Origin: Candidatus Methanarcanum hacksteinii
GTDB taxonomy: Archaea > Thermoplasmatota > Thermoplasmata > Methanomassiliicoccales > Methanomethylophilaceae
NCBI GenBank assembly: GCA_006954405.1
Contig: LVVQ01000001.1
Coordinates: 558,001 to 622,000 of the forward strand
DNA length: 64,000 nt
Reading direction: 5' to 3'
The notes below the pieces were generated by a model. The model ran no database searches. It had not been told where the DNA came from and saw nothing but the letters and a program-made list of their open reading frames with translations. Both the position numbers and the translations under genes were made by a program. Shown here in pieces: positions 25,365 to 33,552 of this stretch (positions are counted from its first letter, which is position 1; every line of letters starts with the position of its first letter).

Positions 25365-26396
25365 ATGGCAATGACACCAAGAGAGAGAGTACTCGCAGCA
25401 ATGAAACAGGAGAAGCTGGACAGACCCCCAGTCGCAGTCTTCACACAGTCAGCAACCATCGACCAGATGGATGCATTAAACATCTACTGGCCCGAAGCAC
25501 ACTCAGATGCAAAGATGATGTGCGAGCTCGGAGCAGCACAGGCAACCGTCTTCGGATTCGAAGCAGTCAGGTCCTCATTCTGTCTCACAGCAGAAGCAGA
25601 GGCACTCGGATGCAAAGTGGATCCTGGAAAGAAAGACAGGACACCTATGCTCAAAGCACACCCCTTCAAATTCGACCCCATGTCCGGTGAATATGACGAG
25701 CCTAACCTCATGTCCCCTGAGGAGTTCCTCAAGACAGGAAGGCCCGCAGTCATTCTCGAGGCAACAAAACTCATGAAAGAGAAATACGGAAAGGACTACG
25801 CAGTCATCGCAGGTAACACTGGACCTTTCACACTCGCAGGTCACCTCGTTTCAACAGAGAACCTCGTTTTCGGAATCATGATGGAGCCCGACAAGGTCAA
25901 AGAGTGGGTAGATGCAGTCAACCCCATCGTTAAAGCATACTGCCAGGCACTTTCAGACGCAGGAGCAGACATCATCCAGATGTCAGAGCCTTCAGCATCA
26001 ACAGACCTTCTTTCACCCGACATGTTCACAGAGTATGCAGGATCATACGTCAAGGCATCACTCGCAGCAACAAAGGGAGCAGACACAGTTCTTCACATCT
26101 GTGGAGACACAGCACCTATCCTCGACCACATGATCGAGACAGGCGTAACAGGTCTCTCAATCGAGGAGAAAGTCGACTCCGCAGAGGCAGTCAAGATCGT
26201 CGGTGGACGTGCAGCACTCGTCGGAAACGTCGGTGTCGTCTCACCCTTGCTCCAGGGAACACCTGAGGACTGTGCAGCAGCAGGAAAGAGGATCGCAGAG
26301 GCAGGATTCAACGTAATCTCACCTGGATGCGGACTTTCAGCTCTTATCCCCGGTGCAAACCTCAAAGCACTCGTCGACTCTGTCAAATCACTCTGA
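25365..26396 (+). CDS. mtbA: Methylcobamide:CoM methyltransferase (MtbA/MtaA family)
   Basis: A 343-residue zinc enzyme of the UroD fold that moves the methyl group from the corrinoid protein to coenzyme M. Zinc ligands are in TVLHICGDT (HxC) and SPGCGLSALIPG (Cys). Sequence alone does not separate MtbA (methylamines) from MtaA (methanol); the symbol is provisional. Codon use is strongly biased as in mcr, so it is highly expressed. A TATA-like TTTTTATAAC near 25320 lies about 45 bases before the ATG. A terminator hairpin follows. Confidence 0.88.
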   Translation: MAMTPRERVLAAMKQEKLDRPPVAVFTQSATIDQMDALNIYWPEAHSDAKMMCELGAAQATVFGFEAVRSSFCLTAEAEALGCKVDPGKKDRTPMLKAHPFKFDPMSGEYDEPNLMSPEEFLKTGRPAVILEATKLMKEKYGKDYAVIAGNTGPFTLAGHLVSTENLVFGIMMEPDKVKEWVDAVNPIVKAYCQALSDAGADIIQMSEPSASTDLLSPDMFTEYAGSYVKASLAATKGADTVLHICGDTAPILDHMIETGVTGLSIEEKVDSAEAVKIVGGRAALVGNVGVVSPLLQGTPEDCAAAGKRIAEAGFNVISPGCGLSALIPGANLKALVDSVKSL

Positions 26397-26423
26397 TTGC
26401 AGAATCACAAACGAATTAATCAA

Positions 26424-26439
26424 GGGGGCATCAGCCCCC
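26424..26439 (+). terminator. Hairpin terminator after mtbA
   Basis: GGGGGC-ATCA-GCCCCC, a 6-bp GC stem 27 bases beyond the stop codon, followed by a pyrimidine-rich stretch. Confidence 0.65.
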
Positions 26440-26520
26440 ACTTCTACATATACTTCGATACGTTTTCGTTGCAAGGCCATTTTATACTCAACATTCCAAT
26501 GCACTGGAAGAGGATTTACT

Positions 26521-28161
26521 ATGGCATACGGAATAGCACTCGATCTCGGTACGAGCGGGTTCAGATCCCACCTTGTCGATCTTGACAAAGGTGCCAAGAT
26601 TATTGATACGGCGATAACGGTCAGACACCCGCTTCCGGGTGCGAACATAATGGATCATATGCACTTCTGGATGACTTCAGGAAGGGCGATCACGCATAAC
26701 ATCATCGCGCAGACGGTGTACGATCTCATAAGCCTCTATGGAAAGGAGAAACTCTCTGAGGTGAAGAAGATATCAGTCTGCGGTAATCCCATCCAGTTGT
26801 CATTGTTCGAGGACATCGAGATAAGGGATTTGGCATTCGCTGGTGAGAACAAGATCAAGAACCTCGGTGTGACCCCTCCATTAAGGAAGGCACACATAAC
26901 CACTGCTGGTGATATCGGGCTGTTAGGCATCAATCCCGAGGTGGAGGTGCTCATGCCCCCTGCGATAAGGCACGAGATCGGTGCTGATGCATTGGCCATG
27001 ATAATAAAATCCGGTATGCTTGACAAGAAAGAGGTCTGCATGGTCACCGATTATGGTACGAATGCAGAGATGGGACTCTACCTGGACGGTGAATTGTATT
27101 CAGGTTCCGCTGCTGCCGGTCCAGCGATGGAAGGTCAATCCATTGAACAGGGTGTCCTCGCATCACCGCGTGCGATCTCGGATGTCAATATCGCAGATGA
27201 CGGTACATGGGAGAACGTCGTACTTGACGATCATCTGATCCCTGTGACGACCGCTAAGGTGGATCCTGTGACCGGAAATACAGTCAGGATCCTGGACTAC
27301 AAGGCGAAAGGGATCACAGGAACAGGTACCGTATCATGCATATCTGAAGGTCTCAGATCGGGCGTGATCACACTTCCCGGAATAAAGACCCCAGATAACA
27401 AGATCCATCTCGTGGACGGTGTAACGATATCCGCCAACGATGTACACGAAGCAGGGAAGGCCATGGGTGCAATCCGTGCAGGTCACAGGACTCTGATGTA
27501 TGAGGTAGGTCTCTCCGATGCTGATGTGAAGACTATGTACATGGCTGGTGCTTCAGGAACATATGTTGATCCTGTAAAAGCACAGTATTGCGGAATGATA
27601 CCTCGCGTATTGGATGAGGTGTATCAGCTCGGTAACACATCATTGATGATGGCTCACGATCTGCTCAAATCCGATGGTGCTCTCGATATGATGCAGGATG
27701 TTGCGAATTCGATCTCTGCGAACCACATAATGTTCGCAGGGAATCAGAAGTTCGAAGACATGTACGTCCTCGAGCTCGCATATTGGGATGAGGGTATGCC
27801 ATACGACATGTACAACGAATTGATGGTAGCATCTGGATTCCCGCCGCTCCCTGAGATCGTACATCCGAAGATATGCAAGAGGATCGTGAAATCGGACATA
27901 CCTGAGGTCGGTGCAGGAATACACACTTTGGATCCTGTCGGTATGATCATGACAGGTATATTCGACGGATGCACCGGATGCAGGAAATGTCAGCGCGGAT
28001 GCCCTGAGAAGGCATTGACCGTGACCGATACGCCCGACGGAGCGCACATGATAAACGTACGTTCCGACCTCTGTCTCGGTACCGCATGTAAGGCATGTGA
28101 ATTCAATTGCCCAGAGAAGGTCTATTCTTTCACAGATCTCAAAGTGCAATACAAACTCTGA
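26521..28161 (+). CDS. ramA: Corrinoid activation protein RamA (RACo-like, two [4Fe-4S])
   Basis: RamA uses ATP and low-potential electrons to reduce Co(II) corrinoid proteins to active Co(I). The 546-residue product starts MAYGIALDLGTSGFRSHLVDL, an ASKHA-type nucleotide motif, contains the DUF4445-type core (VTDYGTNAEMGLY, ASGTYVDP), and ends with two ferredoxin motifs, CTGCRKCQRGCP (CX2CX2CX3CP) and CLGTACKACEFNCP (CX4CX2CX3CP). Length and order agree with RamA of Methanosarcina. The ATG at 26521 is chosen; TTTTATACTC near 26480 is a good TATA box. Ordinary, less biased codon use than mtbA suggests moderate expression. Confidence 0.93.
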   Translation: MAYGIALDLGTSGFRSHLVDLDKGAKIIDTAITVRHPLPGANIMDHMHFWMTSGRAITHNIIAQTVYDLISLYGKEKLSEVKKISVCGNPIQLSLFEDIEIRDLAFAGENKIKNLGVTPPLRKAHITTAGDIGLLGINPEVEVLMPPAIRHEIGADALAMIIKSGMLDKKEVCMVTDYGTNAEMGLYLDGELYSGSAAAGPAMEGQSIEQGVLASPRAISDVNIADDGTWENVVLDDHLIPVTTAKVDPVTGNTVRILDYKAKGITGTGTVSCISEGLRSGVITLPGIKTPDNKIHLVDGVTISANDVHEAGKAMGAIRAGHRTLMYEVGLSDADVKTMYMAGASGTYVDPVKAQYCGMIPRVLDEVYQLGNTSLMMAHDLLKSDGALDMMQDVANSISANHIMFAGNQKFEDMYVLELAYWDEGMPYDMYNELMVASGFPPLPEIVHPKICKRIVKSDIPEVGAGIHTLDPVGMIMTGIFDGCTGCRKCQRGCPEKALTVTDTPDGAHMINVRSDLCLGTACKACEFNCPEKVYSFTDLKVQYKL

Positions 28162-28169
28162 TTCAGATG

Positions 28170-28182
28170 GGGGCCACACCCC
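28170..28182 (+). terminator. Hairpin terminator after ramA
   Basis: GGGG-CCACA-CCCC followed by a T/C-rich tail (ATTCTCTTTCTT), 9 bases after the stop codon. Confidence 0.6.
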
Positions 28183-28232
28183 TATTCTCTTTCTTAGATA
28201 CATTTTATATGTAGTATTAACATCCTTAAGGC

Positions 28233-28931
28233 ATGTCGGACAACAGCGTATTCGCAGAGAAGTTCAAGACGATTCTCAAGCTCAGACACGAGCCTGTGGC
28301 TGTAAAATTGGTAAAGAAGGATGAGGAGTATCCAGCAGGTTATGACGCACCTTCCGAGCAGATGACTCACTGTCAAGCCGTGATGGGAGCGAAGAATGGA
28401 AATTCATACAAGATGCCTGCAGCTATGCAGTCATGCAACGTCGGTGCATCCACTTTGGGAATGATCCCGAAGCCTGAGAAGGTCATCAGTGGCGAGTTCC
28501 ATGCGAATATAGGTATACACGAGTCGCCTGATGCGGCCAAAGCGATGATCGCCGCTGCCGTTGACGTTCCCTTCGAGACACAGGGCGAGGTCGTATGCCC
28601 ACTGAAGGATGCGAATTTCATACCTGATGTTGTAGTCTTCGTCGACATACCCGAGAGGATCTATTGGTTCGAGGCATTCCTCACACGTAAGGTCGGAGGG
28701 CGCGTAACATACACCACAGCACCGTTCCAATGCGCATGTGAGGATGTCACTGCGATACCCATCGTATCAGGCAAGCCGAACATCTCGATCGGTTGTTTCG
28801 GTTGCAGGAAGAGGACGGATATGAAGGCTGACGAGATGGCTATCGGTGTTCCCTACAGCTTGATCGCAGAGATGGTATCCGATCTCGACATCTACAAGGA
28901 CGGCGTCTTCCTCAAAGCAAAGAGGGACTGA
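28233..28931 (+). CDS. DUF169 family protein
   Basis: A 232-residue protein of the DUF169 family (COG2043), function unknown. It begins with the family opening LRHEPVAVKLVKKDEE and has eight or so cysteines, including the C-terminal ISIGCFGCRKRTDMK. These may bind a metal or Fe-S cluster. DUF169 genes often occur near corrinoid and methanogenesis genes, and here it closes the mtbA-ramA region. A TATA box (TTTTATATG, 28203-28211) about 25 bases before the ATG suggests a leaderless start. A strong terminator follows. Confidence 0.82.
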   Translation: MSDNSVFAEKFKTILKLRHEPVAVKLVKKDEEYPAGYDAPSEQMTHCQAVMGAKNGNSYKMPAAMQSCNVGASTLGMIPKPEKVISGEFHANIGIHESPDAAKAMIAAAVDVPFETQGEVVCPLKDANFIPDVVVFVDIPERIYWFEAFLTRKVGGRVTYTTAPFQCACEDVTAIPIVSGKPNISIGCFGCRKRTDMKADEMAIGVPYSLIAEMVSDLDIYKDGVFLKAKRD

Positions 28932-28940
28932 TGTCCGAAC

Positions 28941-28968
28941 GGTCCCGCCTATGTCGAATGGCGGGACC
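28941..28968 (+). terminator. Strong intrinsic-type terminator after the DUF169 gene
   Basis: GGTCCCGCC and GGCGGGACC pair perfectly over 9 bp with a 10-base loop, followed by TTTCTTATTT. Confidence 0.8.
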
Positions 28969-28982
28969 AATTTCTTATTTAA

Positions 28983-29025
28983 CCACATGGTCTGTGGATT
29001 TAACTATTGTTTAGATAGATTAAAT
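28983..29025 (+). promoter_or_regulatory. Promoter and candidate operator of the Lrp-like gene
   Basis: CCACA-TGGTC-TGTGG (28983-28997) is an inverted repeat lying just upstream of an AT-rich TATA-like segment (AGATTAAATAC) about 28 bases before the Lrp ATG. Self-regulation by the Lrp-like protein is an inference from position. Confidence 0.4.
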
Positions 29026-29049
29026 ACGATGATTGCGTAACGTCGTTGC

Positions 29050-29529
29050 ATGGCAGAGCTGATCGACAGGAAAGATGTTGAGATCCTGAAACGGTTGAAG
29101 GTGGATTCTAGAACCCCTATGGGTAGCATAGGGAACAAATTGAACATATCCAAGGCAACCGTGAGCCGTCGTGTGGCAAGGATGGAGGATGAGAACATCA
29201 TCCGCAAATATTCCATGGATGTGGACCTTACCAGTATGGGCATCATGAAATCATTGGTGATGATACAGGTCGTAGGTACCCCCACGGCAGTGATCATAGA
29301 TCAGCTCAGGGATTATGAGGAGATCGGTGGCATCTACAAGACATTCGGTGATCACAATATCATATGTGAGATATACACGAAGAATGTGGATGAGATATAC
29401 GAGATGATCCAATCCAAATTGTTGAAGATGCCAAGCGTCAGGAACGTGGAGGTAGATGTCCTCATAGGGGAGGAGACTCTCAATGAGAATGCAGACCTCA
29501 AACTCTATGAGAAAGGATTGAAGGAGTGA
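29050..29529 (+). CDS. Lrp/AsnC-family transcriptional regulator
   Basis: A 159-residue regulator. The N-terminal helix-turn-helix is in LKRLKVDSRTPMGSIGNKLNISKATVSRRV (residues about 12-42). The C-terminal RAM ligand-binding domain follows with MIQVVGTPTA and KTFGDHNIICEIYT, ending VEVDVLIGEETL. The ligand is unknown. It is separated by 4 bases from ycaO, which precedes mcrB; so it is well placed to control MCR modification and possibly mcr itself. Confidence 0.92.
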   Translation: MAELIDRKDVEILKRLKVDSRTPMGSIGNKLNISKATVSRRVARMEDENIIRKYSMDVDLTSMGIMKSLVMIQVVGTPTAVIIDQLRDYEEIGGIYKTFGDHNIICEIYTKNVDEIYEMIQSKLLKMPSVRNVEVDVLIGEETLNENADLKLYEKGLKE

Positions 29530-29533
29530 CATC

Positions 29534-30757
29534 ATGGCTGGGATCATACTCAATCGTTGTCCGAAGGTGTCTGCAGATACAGGGATAAGGGTCGTTCCGC
29601 CAGAAGAGACGCTCAAGAGAGTGATCCCCCTCTTGGATAAGGCAGGGATGGAGCCGCTAGAGGATATCACCGATAAGGACAACATAGGCATTCCAGTCTA
29701 TTCCGTGTACAGGAAGAAGACTGCGAAGGGAACGTTCGGTAATTACAATGGTAAAGGCGCCACACCCGAACAGGCGATGGCATCAGCCGCGATGGAAGCC
29801 ATCGAAAGATACAGTGCTGAATTACATGATGACGATGAGATAGTACTTGGTACGATACAACAGGTAAGGGACAACGGTCCGATGATAGAACCGGATGATC
29901 TGATCCTTCCTGCGCGTGTTATGTACAATCTCGAAGCGGCAGATATTGCATGGACAACAGGATATGACCTCATACAAGGCCAAGAGGTATGGGTCCCGGC
30001 ATGTGCAGTGTACTATCCATACTATCCCGATGGGGATCTGCAATTGTTCAGATTCCACACGAACGGCATAGCATCAGGGAATACCATCGAAGAAGCGATA
30101 CTGCATGGTATGTTTGAAGTCATAGAGAGGGATGCATGGTCGATAGCGGAAGCATTCGACAGGACGAATGCCGACATAGTGATAGATGATGAGGATTCCG
30201 TGCCTGGAAAACTCCTCAAACAGTTCAGAGATAATGGAGTGGAGATACACCTCAAGGATCTGACCAGTGATCTTGGCATACCTACGATCGGAGCATCATC
30301 CGATGATGTTTCCACGAAGGATCCCGAGCTTTTGAACATAGGCGTAGGGACACATCTCGATCCTGTCATCGCTGCAACCAGAGCATTGACAGAGGTAGCA
30401 CAGAGCAGGACCACTCACAAACATGGATTGAAGGTCAATGCGAATCTTGTCAAAGTGACCAAAGAGATGGGCTATGAGAGGATCAAGGCTGTGAACAGAC
30501 TCTGGTATTCCGACAACGACAAGAAGATAAGATTGTCGGAGATGCAGAATCTCTCAACACCCTATGTGAGGGATGATATCGAAGTGGTACTTGGAAGCCT
30601 GGTGGAGCATGGATTCGAACGTGCAGTGGTAGCGGACCTTACAAGAGATGATGTGAACATACCTACAGTAAGGATGATCATTCCCGGAATGGAGGTATCC
30701 ACGATGGATTCGGAACGCGAAGGCCCAAGACTCTGGGGAAGATGGCCAAAACGGTGA
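29534..30757 (+). CDS. ycaO: YcaO: McrA-glycine thioamidation protein (methanogenesis marker 1)
   Basis: The methanogen YcaO uses ATP to convert a glycine of McrA to thioglycine. The 407-residue protein has the YcaO ATP-binding segments: TPEQAMASAAMEAIERYSAE, EAILHGMFEVIERDAWS, and the later TRALTEVAQSR. It ends GPRLWGRWPKR rather than in a Pro-rich tail. The usual partner TfuA is not adjacent and I see none in the window. The gene is co-transcribed with the Lrp regulator and lies directly upstream of the mcr promoter; its substrate McrA is the last subunit of that operon. Confidence 0.93.
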   Translation: MAGIILNRCPKVSADTGIRVVPPEETLKRVIPLLDKAGMEPLEDITDKDNIGIPVYSVYRKKTAKGTFGNYNGKGATPEQAMASAAMEAIERYSAELHDDDEIVLGTIQQVRDNGPMIEPDDLILPARVMYNLEAADIAWTTGYDLIQGQEVWVPACAVYYPYYPDGDLQLFRFHTNGIASGNTIEEAILHGMFEVIERDAWSIAEAFDRTNADIVIDDEDSVPGKLLKQFRDNGVEIHLKDLTSDLGIPTIGASSDDVSTKDPELLNIGVGTHLDPVIAATRALTEVAQSRTTHKHGLKVNANLVKVTKEMGYERIKAVNRLWYSDNDKKIRLSEMQNLSTPYVRDDIEVVLGSLVEHGFERAVVADLTRDDVNIPTVRMIIPGMEVSTMDSEREGPRLWGRWPKR

Positions 30758-30868
30758 AAGAACGAGTAATAGGTTCAATAAAAAACAACCATTAAATATC
30801 AAAAAGCAGGCGGTTTTTGTCGATTCAAACTTCATTTATAAATGGCCAAAAAATGGTCTTTTTTATCT

Positions 30869-30962
30869 TAACAATCGATAATTGTTAGAAATGCTTTACT
30901 TTATATGCTAAAATGGCATACGGAAGAACTACAAGGGGAGGCAAAAAGGTTAGCCCTTTTGC
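30869..30962 (+). promoter_or_regulatory. mcr promoter: palindrome, TATA box and leader hairpin
   Basis: TAACAAT-CGATA-ATTGTTA (30869-30887) is a perfect 7-bp inverted repeat directly upstream of the TATA-like TTTACTTTATATGC (30896-30909). The start of transcription would be near 30930, leaving a leader of about 60 bases. The leader holds GGGGAGG, then a small hairpin (AAAAGG-TTA-GCCCTTTT region, about 30942-30961) and finally GGAGGT 5 bases before the mcrB ATG. Regulation is inferred. Confidence 0.6.
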
Positions 30963-30989
30963 TGATTTATGAATAAACGGAGGTATGAA

Positions 30990-32324
30990 ATGCCAAAATA
31001 CAATGACGTAATAGATCTGTATGACGACAGAGGAAAGCGTATCGCTAAACAGATTCCTCTGGAGGCAATCAGTCCGTTGCGCAACAATGCAATCAAGAGA
31101 ATTGCAGCAATGACCGAGAGGACGATCGCAGTCAACCTCGCCGGAATCGAGAAAGCTCTCAAGACCGGTTCAATGGGTGGAGACGGTGCAATCATCAAGG
31201 GAAAAGAAATTGACATCCCCCTCGTGAAGAATGCAGACAAGATTGCAAAAGCAGTAAAAGAAATGGTCCAGGTAGAAGAGGGCGACGATACAATCGTCAA
31301 CGTGAAAGCTGACGGAAAGAGTCTCGTCGTTGTCGTACCTGAGGCAAGGATGCGCGCAGGAATCGAGTACACAACTGGATTCACATGTGTCGCAGCAGCA
31401 ACAGTACAGGCAATCATCGACGAATTCAAGATCCCGATGTACAAGGCAAACATGGTCAAGGGAGCAGTATGGGGAAGATACCCCCAGACAATGACCTTCA
31501 CCGGTTCAAACGTAAAGTCAATCCTTGAGGTTCCTCAGAACAACGAAGGTGCAGGTTACGCACTCAGGAACATCATGGCAAACCACGTCGTTGCACTTGT
31601 AGGCAGGAACGCAATGCAGGGTGTTGCACTTTCAGCAATCTTCGAGCAGACAGCATCATTTGAGATGGGTGACGCAATCGGTCCGTTCGAGAGAGGACAC
31701 CTCCTCGCACTCGCATATGAGGGACTTAACGCAAACAACATGCTCTACTCAATCGTCAAGAAGAACGGAAAGACCGGAACAGTCGGTACCGTTATCGAGA
31801 CACTCATGGAGAGGGCAATCGAAGACGGAGTCATCAAGGTGAAAGAAACACTCCCCAGCGGATACAAGGTCTACACAACCGATGATCTCATGCTCTGGAA
31901 CGCATACGCAGCAGTCGGTCAGGTCGCAGCAGTCATGGTCAACGTTGGAGCAGCAAGGGCAGCACAGGGTGTTCCCTCAACAATCCTCTACTACAACGAT
32001 CTCCTTGAGCACGAGACAGGCCTGCCTTCAACAGACTACGGACGTTCAATGGGAGTTTGTGTTGGAATGTCATTCTTCTCACACTCGATCTACGGTGGAG
32101 GAGGACCTGGACTGTTCCACGGAAACCACGTTGTTACAAAGCACTCTAAGGGAGTTCTGATCCCCGCTGTCACAGCAGGTAACTGTCTTGATGGTGGAAC
32201 ACAGACCTTCTCAGCAGAGGCAACATCAGGATTGTTCAAAGAAGTCTTCGGAGACGTTCCTGAGTTCAAGACACCGATGCAGATTGTCGCCGCGGAGGCA
32301 AAGAAAGTCGCAAAGAAGCTGTGA
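30990..32324 (+). CDS. mcrB: Methyl-coenzyme M reductase beta subunit
   Basis: McrB is part of the alpha2-beta2-gamma2 enzyme that makes methane from methyl-CoM and CoB with cofactor F430. The product is about 444 residues, starting MPKYNDVIDLYDDRGKR. The conserved SMGVCVGMSFFSHSIYGGGG block (active-site Tyr) is near residue 360 and is followed by GPGLFHGNHVVTKHS. GGAGGT with proper spacing selects the ATG at 30990 over an upstream in-frame start. Codon use is extremely biased. It is first in the order mcrB-mcrD-mcrG-mcrA. Confidence 0.98.
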   Translation: MPKYNDVIDLYDDRGKRIAKQIPLEAISPLRNNAIKRIAAMTERTIAVNLAGIEKALKTGSMGGDGAIIKGKEIDIPLVKNADKIAKAVKEMVQVEEGDDTIVNVKADGKSLVVVVPEARMRAGIEYTTGFTCVAAATVQAIIDEFKIPMYKANMVKGAVWGRYPQTMTFTGSNVKSILEVPQNNEGAGYALRNIMANHVVALVGRNAMQGVALSAIFEQTASFEMGDAIGPFERGHLLALAYEGLNANNMLYSIVKKNGKTGTVGTVIETLMERAIEDGVIKVKETLPSGYKVYTTDDLMLWNAYAAVGQVAAVMVNVGAARAAQGVPSTILYYNDLLEHETGLPSTDYGRSMGVCVGMSFFSHSIYGGGGPGLFHGNHVVTKHSKGVLIPAVTAGNCLDGGTQTFSAEATSGLFKEVFGDVPEFKTPMQIVAAEAKKVAKKL

Positions 32325-32330
32325 TGTAAA

Positions 32331-32762
32331 ATGTCAGAGAGTACCAATAATTCAGACCCCAATTATGCCGGAGTACCTCTTCCTGAGGTATGGATTCAAA
32401 GTCAGCGTCTGCTTGGAGCAGATAGTACAGAGAAAGTGTTGAAAGCATTGGAGGGTGTGGAGAAGATCAGGCAGATCAACCTCAAGGGCGAAAGTCTCCC
32501 CGCCACCATCAACAGTGGCCCTAACAAAGGCTTGCCCAACAATCACACCGAACGCAGGATGATCAATTTCTGCGGAAAGGATGTTGAACTCAAACATCTG
32601 GTAGGTGATTTCTACATTGAGCTTTCCGTCAACAATGAGGATGAGCTGAATGAGAAAGTGAAGGAGATCGAGGAAGCTGTCAAGGACACTATGCCTTTCG
32701 GTTACAGTGTTCAGGTCGGAAGGTACTCCAAGTACAGAGCATCAATGCACGATTATAGATAA
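32331..32762 (+). CDS. mcrD: Methyl-coenzyme M reductase operon protein D
   Basis: McrD is a small accessory protein (143 residues here) thought to help MCR assembly or F430 loading; it is not part of the mature enzyme. Family segments seen are VWIQSQRLLGADSTEKVL, then PNKGLPNNHTERRMI, and FYIELSVNNEDEL. It lies 6 bases after mcrB and 11 before mcrG. Its codon use is less biased than that of its neighbours, as expected of a sub-stoichiometric partner. Confidence 0.95.
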   Translation: MSESTNNSDPNYAGVPLPEVWIQSQRLLGADSTEKVLKALEGVEKIRQINLKGESLPATINSGPNKGLPNNHTERRMINFCGKDVELKHLVGDFYIELSVNNEDELNEKVKEIEEAVKDTMPFGYSVQVGRYSKYRASMHDYR

Positions 32763-32773
32763 GGTGTTTAATT

Positions 32774-33547
32774 ATGGCATATAAGAGACAATTCTACCCT
32801 GGTGAGTCCATTCCTGCAAAGAACAGGAGAAGATACATGGACCCCAAACAGAACCTTAAGAAACTGAGAGACATCGCAATGGATGATGTCGTCAGGATCA
32901 TGGGACACAGGAACCCTGGAGAGGAATACAAGTCGATCCACCCCCCGATCGAGGAGGGAAAGGAGCCCGACTGTCCTATCAGGGCACTCGTTAAACCGAT
33001 CGAGGGAGCAAAGCACGGAGACCGTGTAAGGTACATCCAGTTCACGGATTCAGTCTACTTCGCACCCATCTCGCCCTACCAGAGGGCATGGATGTACCTC
33101 TCCAGGTACAGAGGTATCGATACAGGTACACTGTCCGGAAGGCAGATCATTGAGATGCGTGAGAGGGATCTCGAGAAGATCGCAAAAGAAATGATCGACA
33201 ACGAGACATTCGACCCTGCACTCACTGGAATCAGGGGTGCAACAGTTCACGGACACGCATGCCGTCTCGATGAGCACGGACTCATGTTCGATGCATGGCA
33301 GAGGTATGTCTGGGACGACAAGAAGAAAGAAGTCGTATACGTCAAGGATCAGGTTGCACTTCCCCTTGACAGGAGAATCTCCGTTGGAAAGCCCGCAAAG
33401 ATGGATGACCTCAAGAAGAGGACAACAATCTTCAGAGCAGACGGTGTAGACATGAGAGACGACAAAGAGGTTACCATGTACGGTCTCAGGATCCACAAAC
33501 TGAGGACACTCGGTGGTTACCAGCCCTACAAAGTTAAGGGGATCTGA
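32774..33547 (+). CDS. mcrG: Methyl-coenzyme M reductase gamma subunit
   Basis: McrG, 257 residues, the small catalytic subunit. Conserved parts include MAYKRQFYPGESIPAKNRR, the VVRIMGHRNPGEEYKSIHPP segment lining the F430 channel, and RGATVHGHACRLDEHGLMFD. Codon bias is strong. Ordinary spacing to mcrD and mcrA supports one operon. Confidence 0.98.
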   Translation: MAYKRQFYPGESIPAKNRRRYMDPKQNLKKLRDIAMDDVVRIMGHRNPGEEYKSIHPPIEEGKEPDCPIRALVKPIEGAKHGDRVRYIQFTDSVYFAPISPYQRAWMYLSRYRGIDTGTLSGRQIIEMRERDLEKIAKEMIDNETFDPALTGIRGATVHGHACRLDEHGLMFDAWQRYVWDDKKKEVVYVKDQVALPLDRRISVGKPAKMDDLKKRTTIFRADGVDMRDDKEVTMYGLRIHKLRTLGGYQPYKVKGI

Positions 33548-33552
33548 TTAAG

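Noticed and set aside
25365..26396. Calling this gene specifically MtaA (methanol)
   Set aside because: No mtaB/mtaC pair is nearby and the sequence does not distinguish the MtaA and MtbA branches by eye.
32090..32362. Antisense frames inside mcr, hppA and glcD
   Set aside because: These are shadows of strongly codon-biased genes; biased codons remove stops in other frames.
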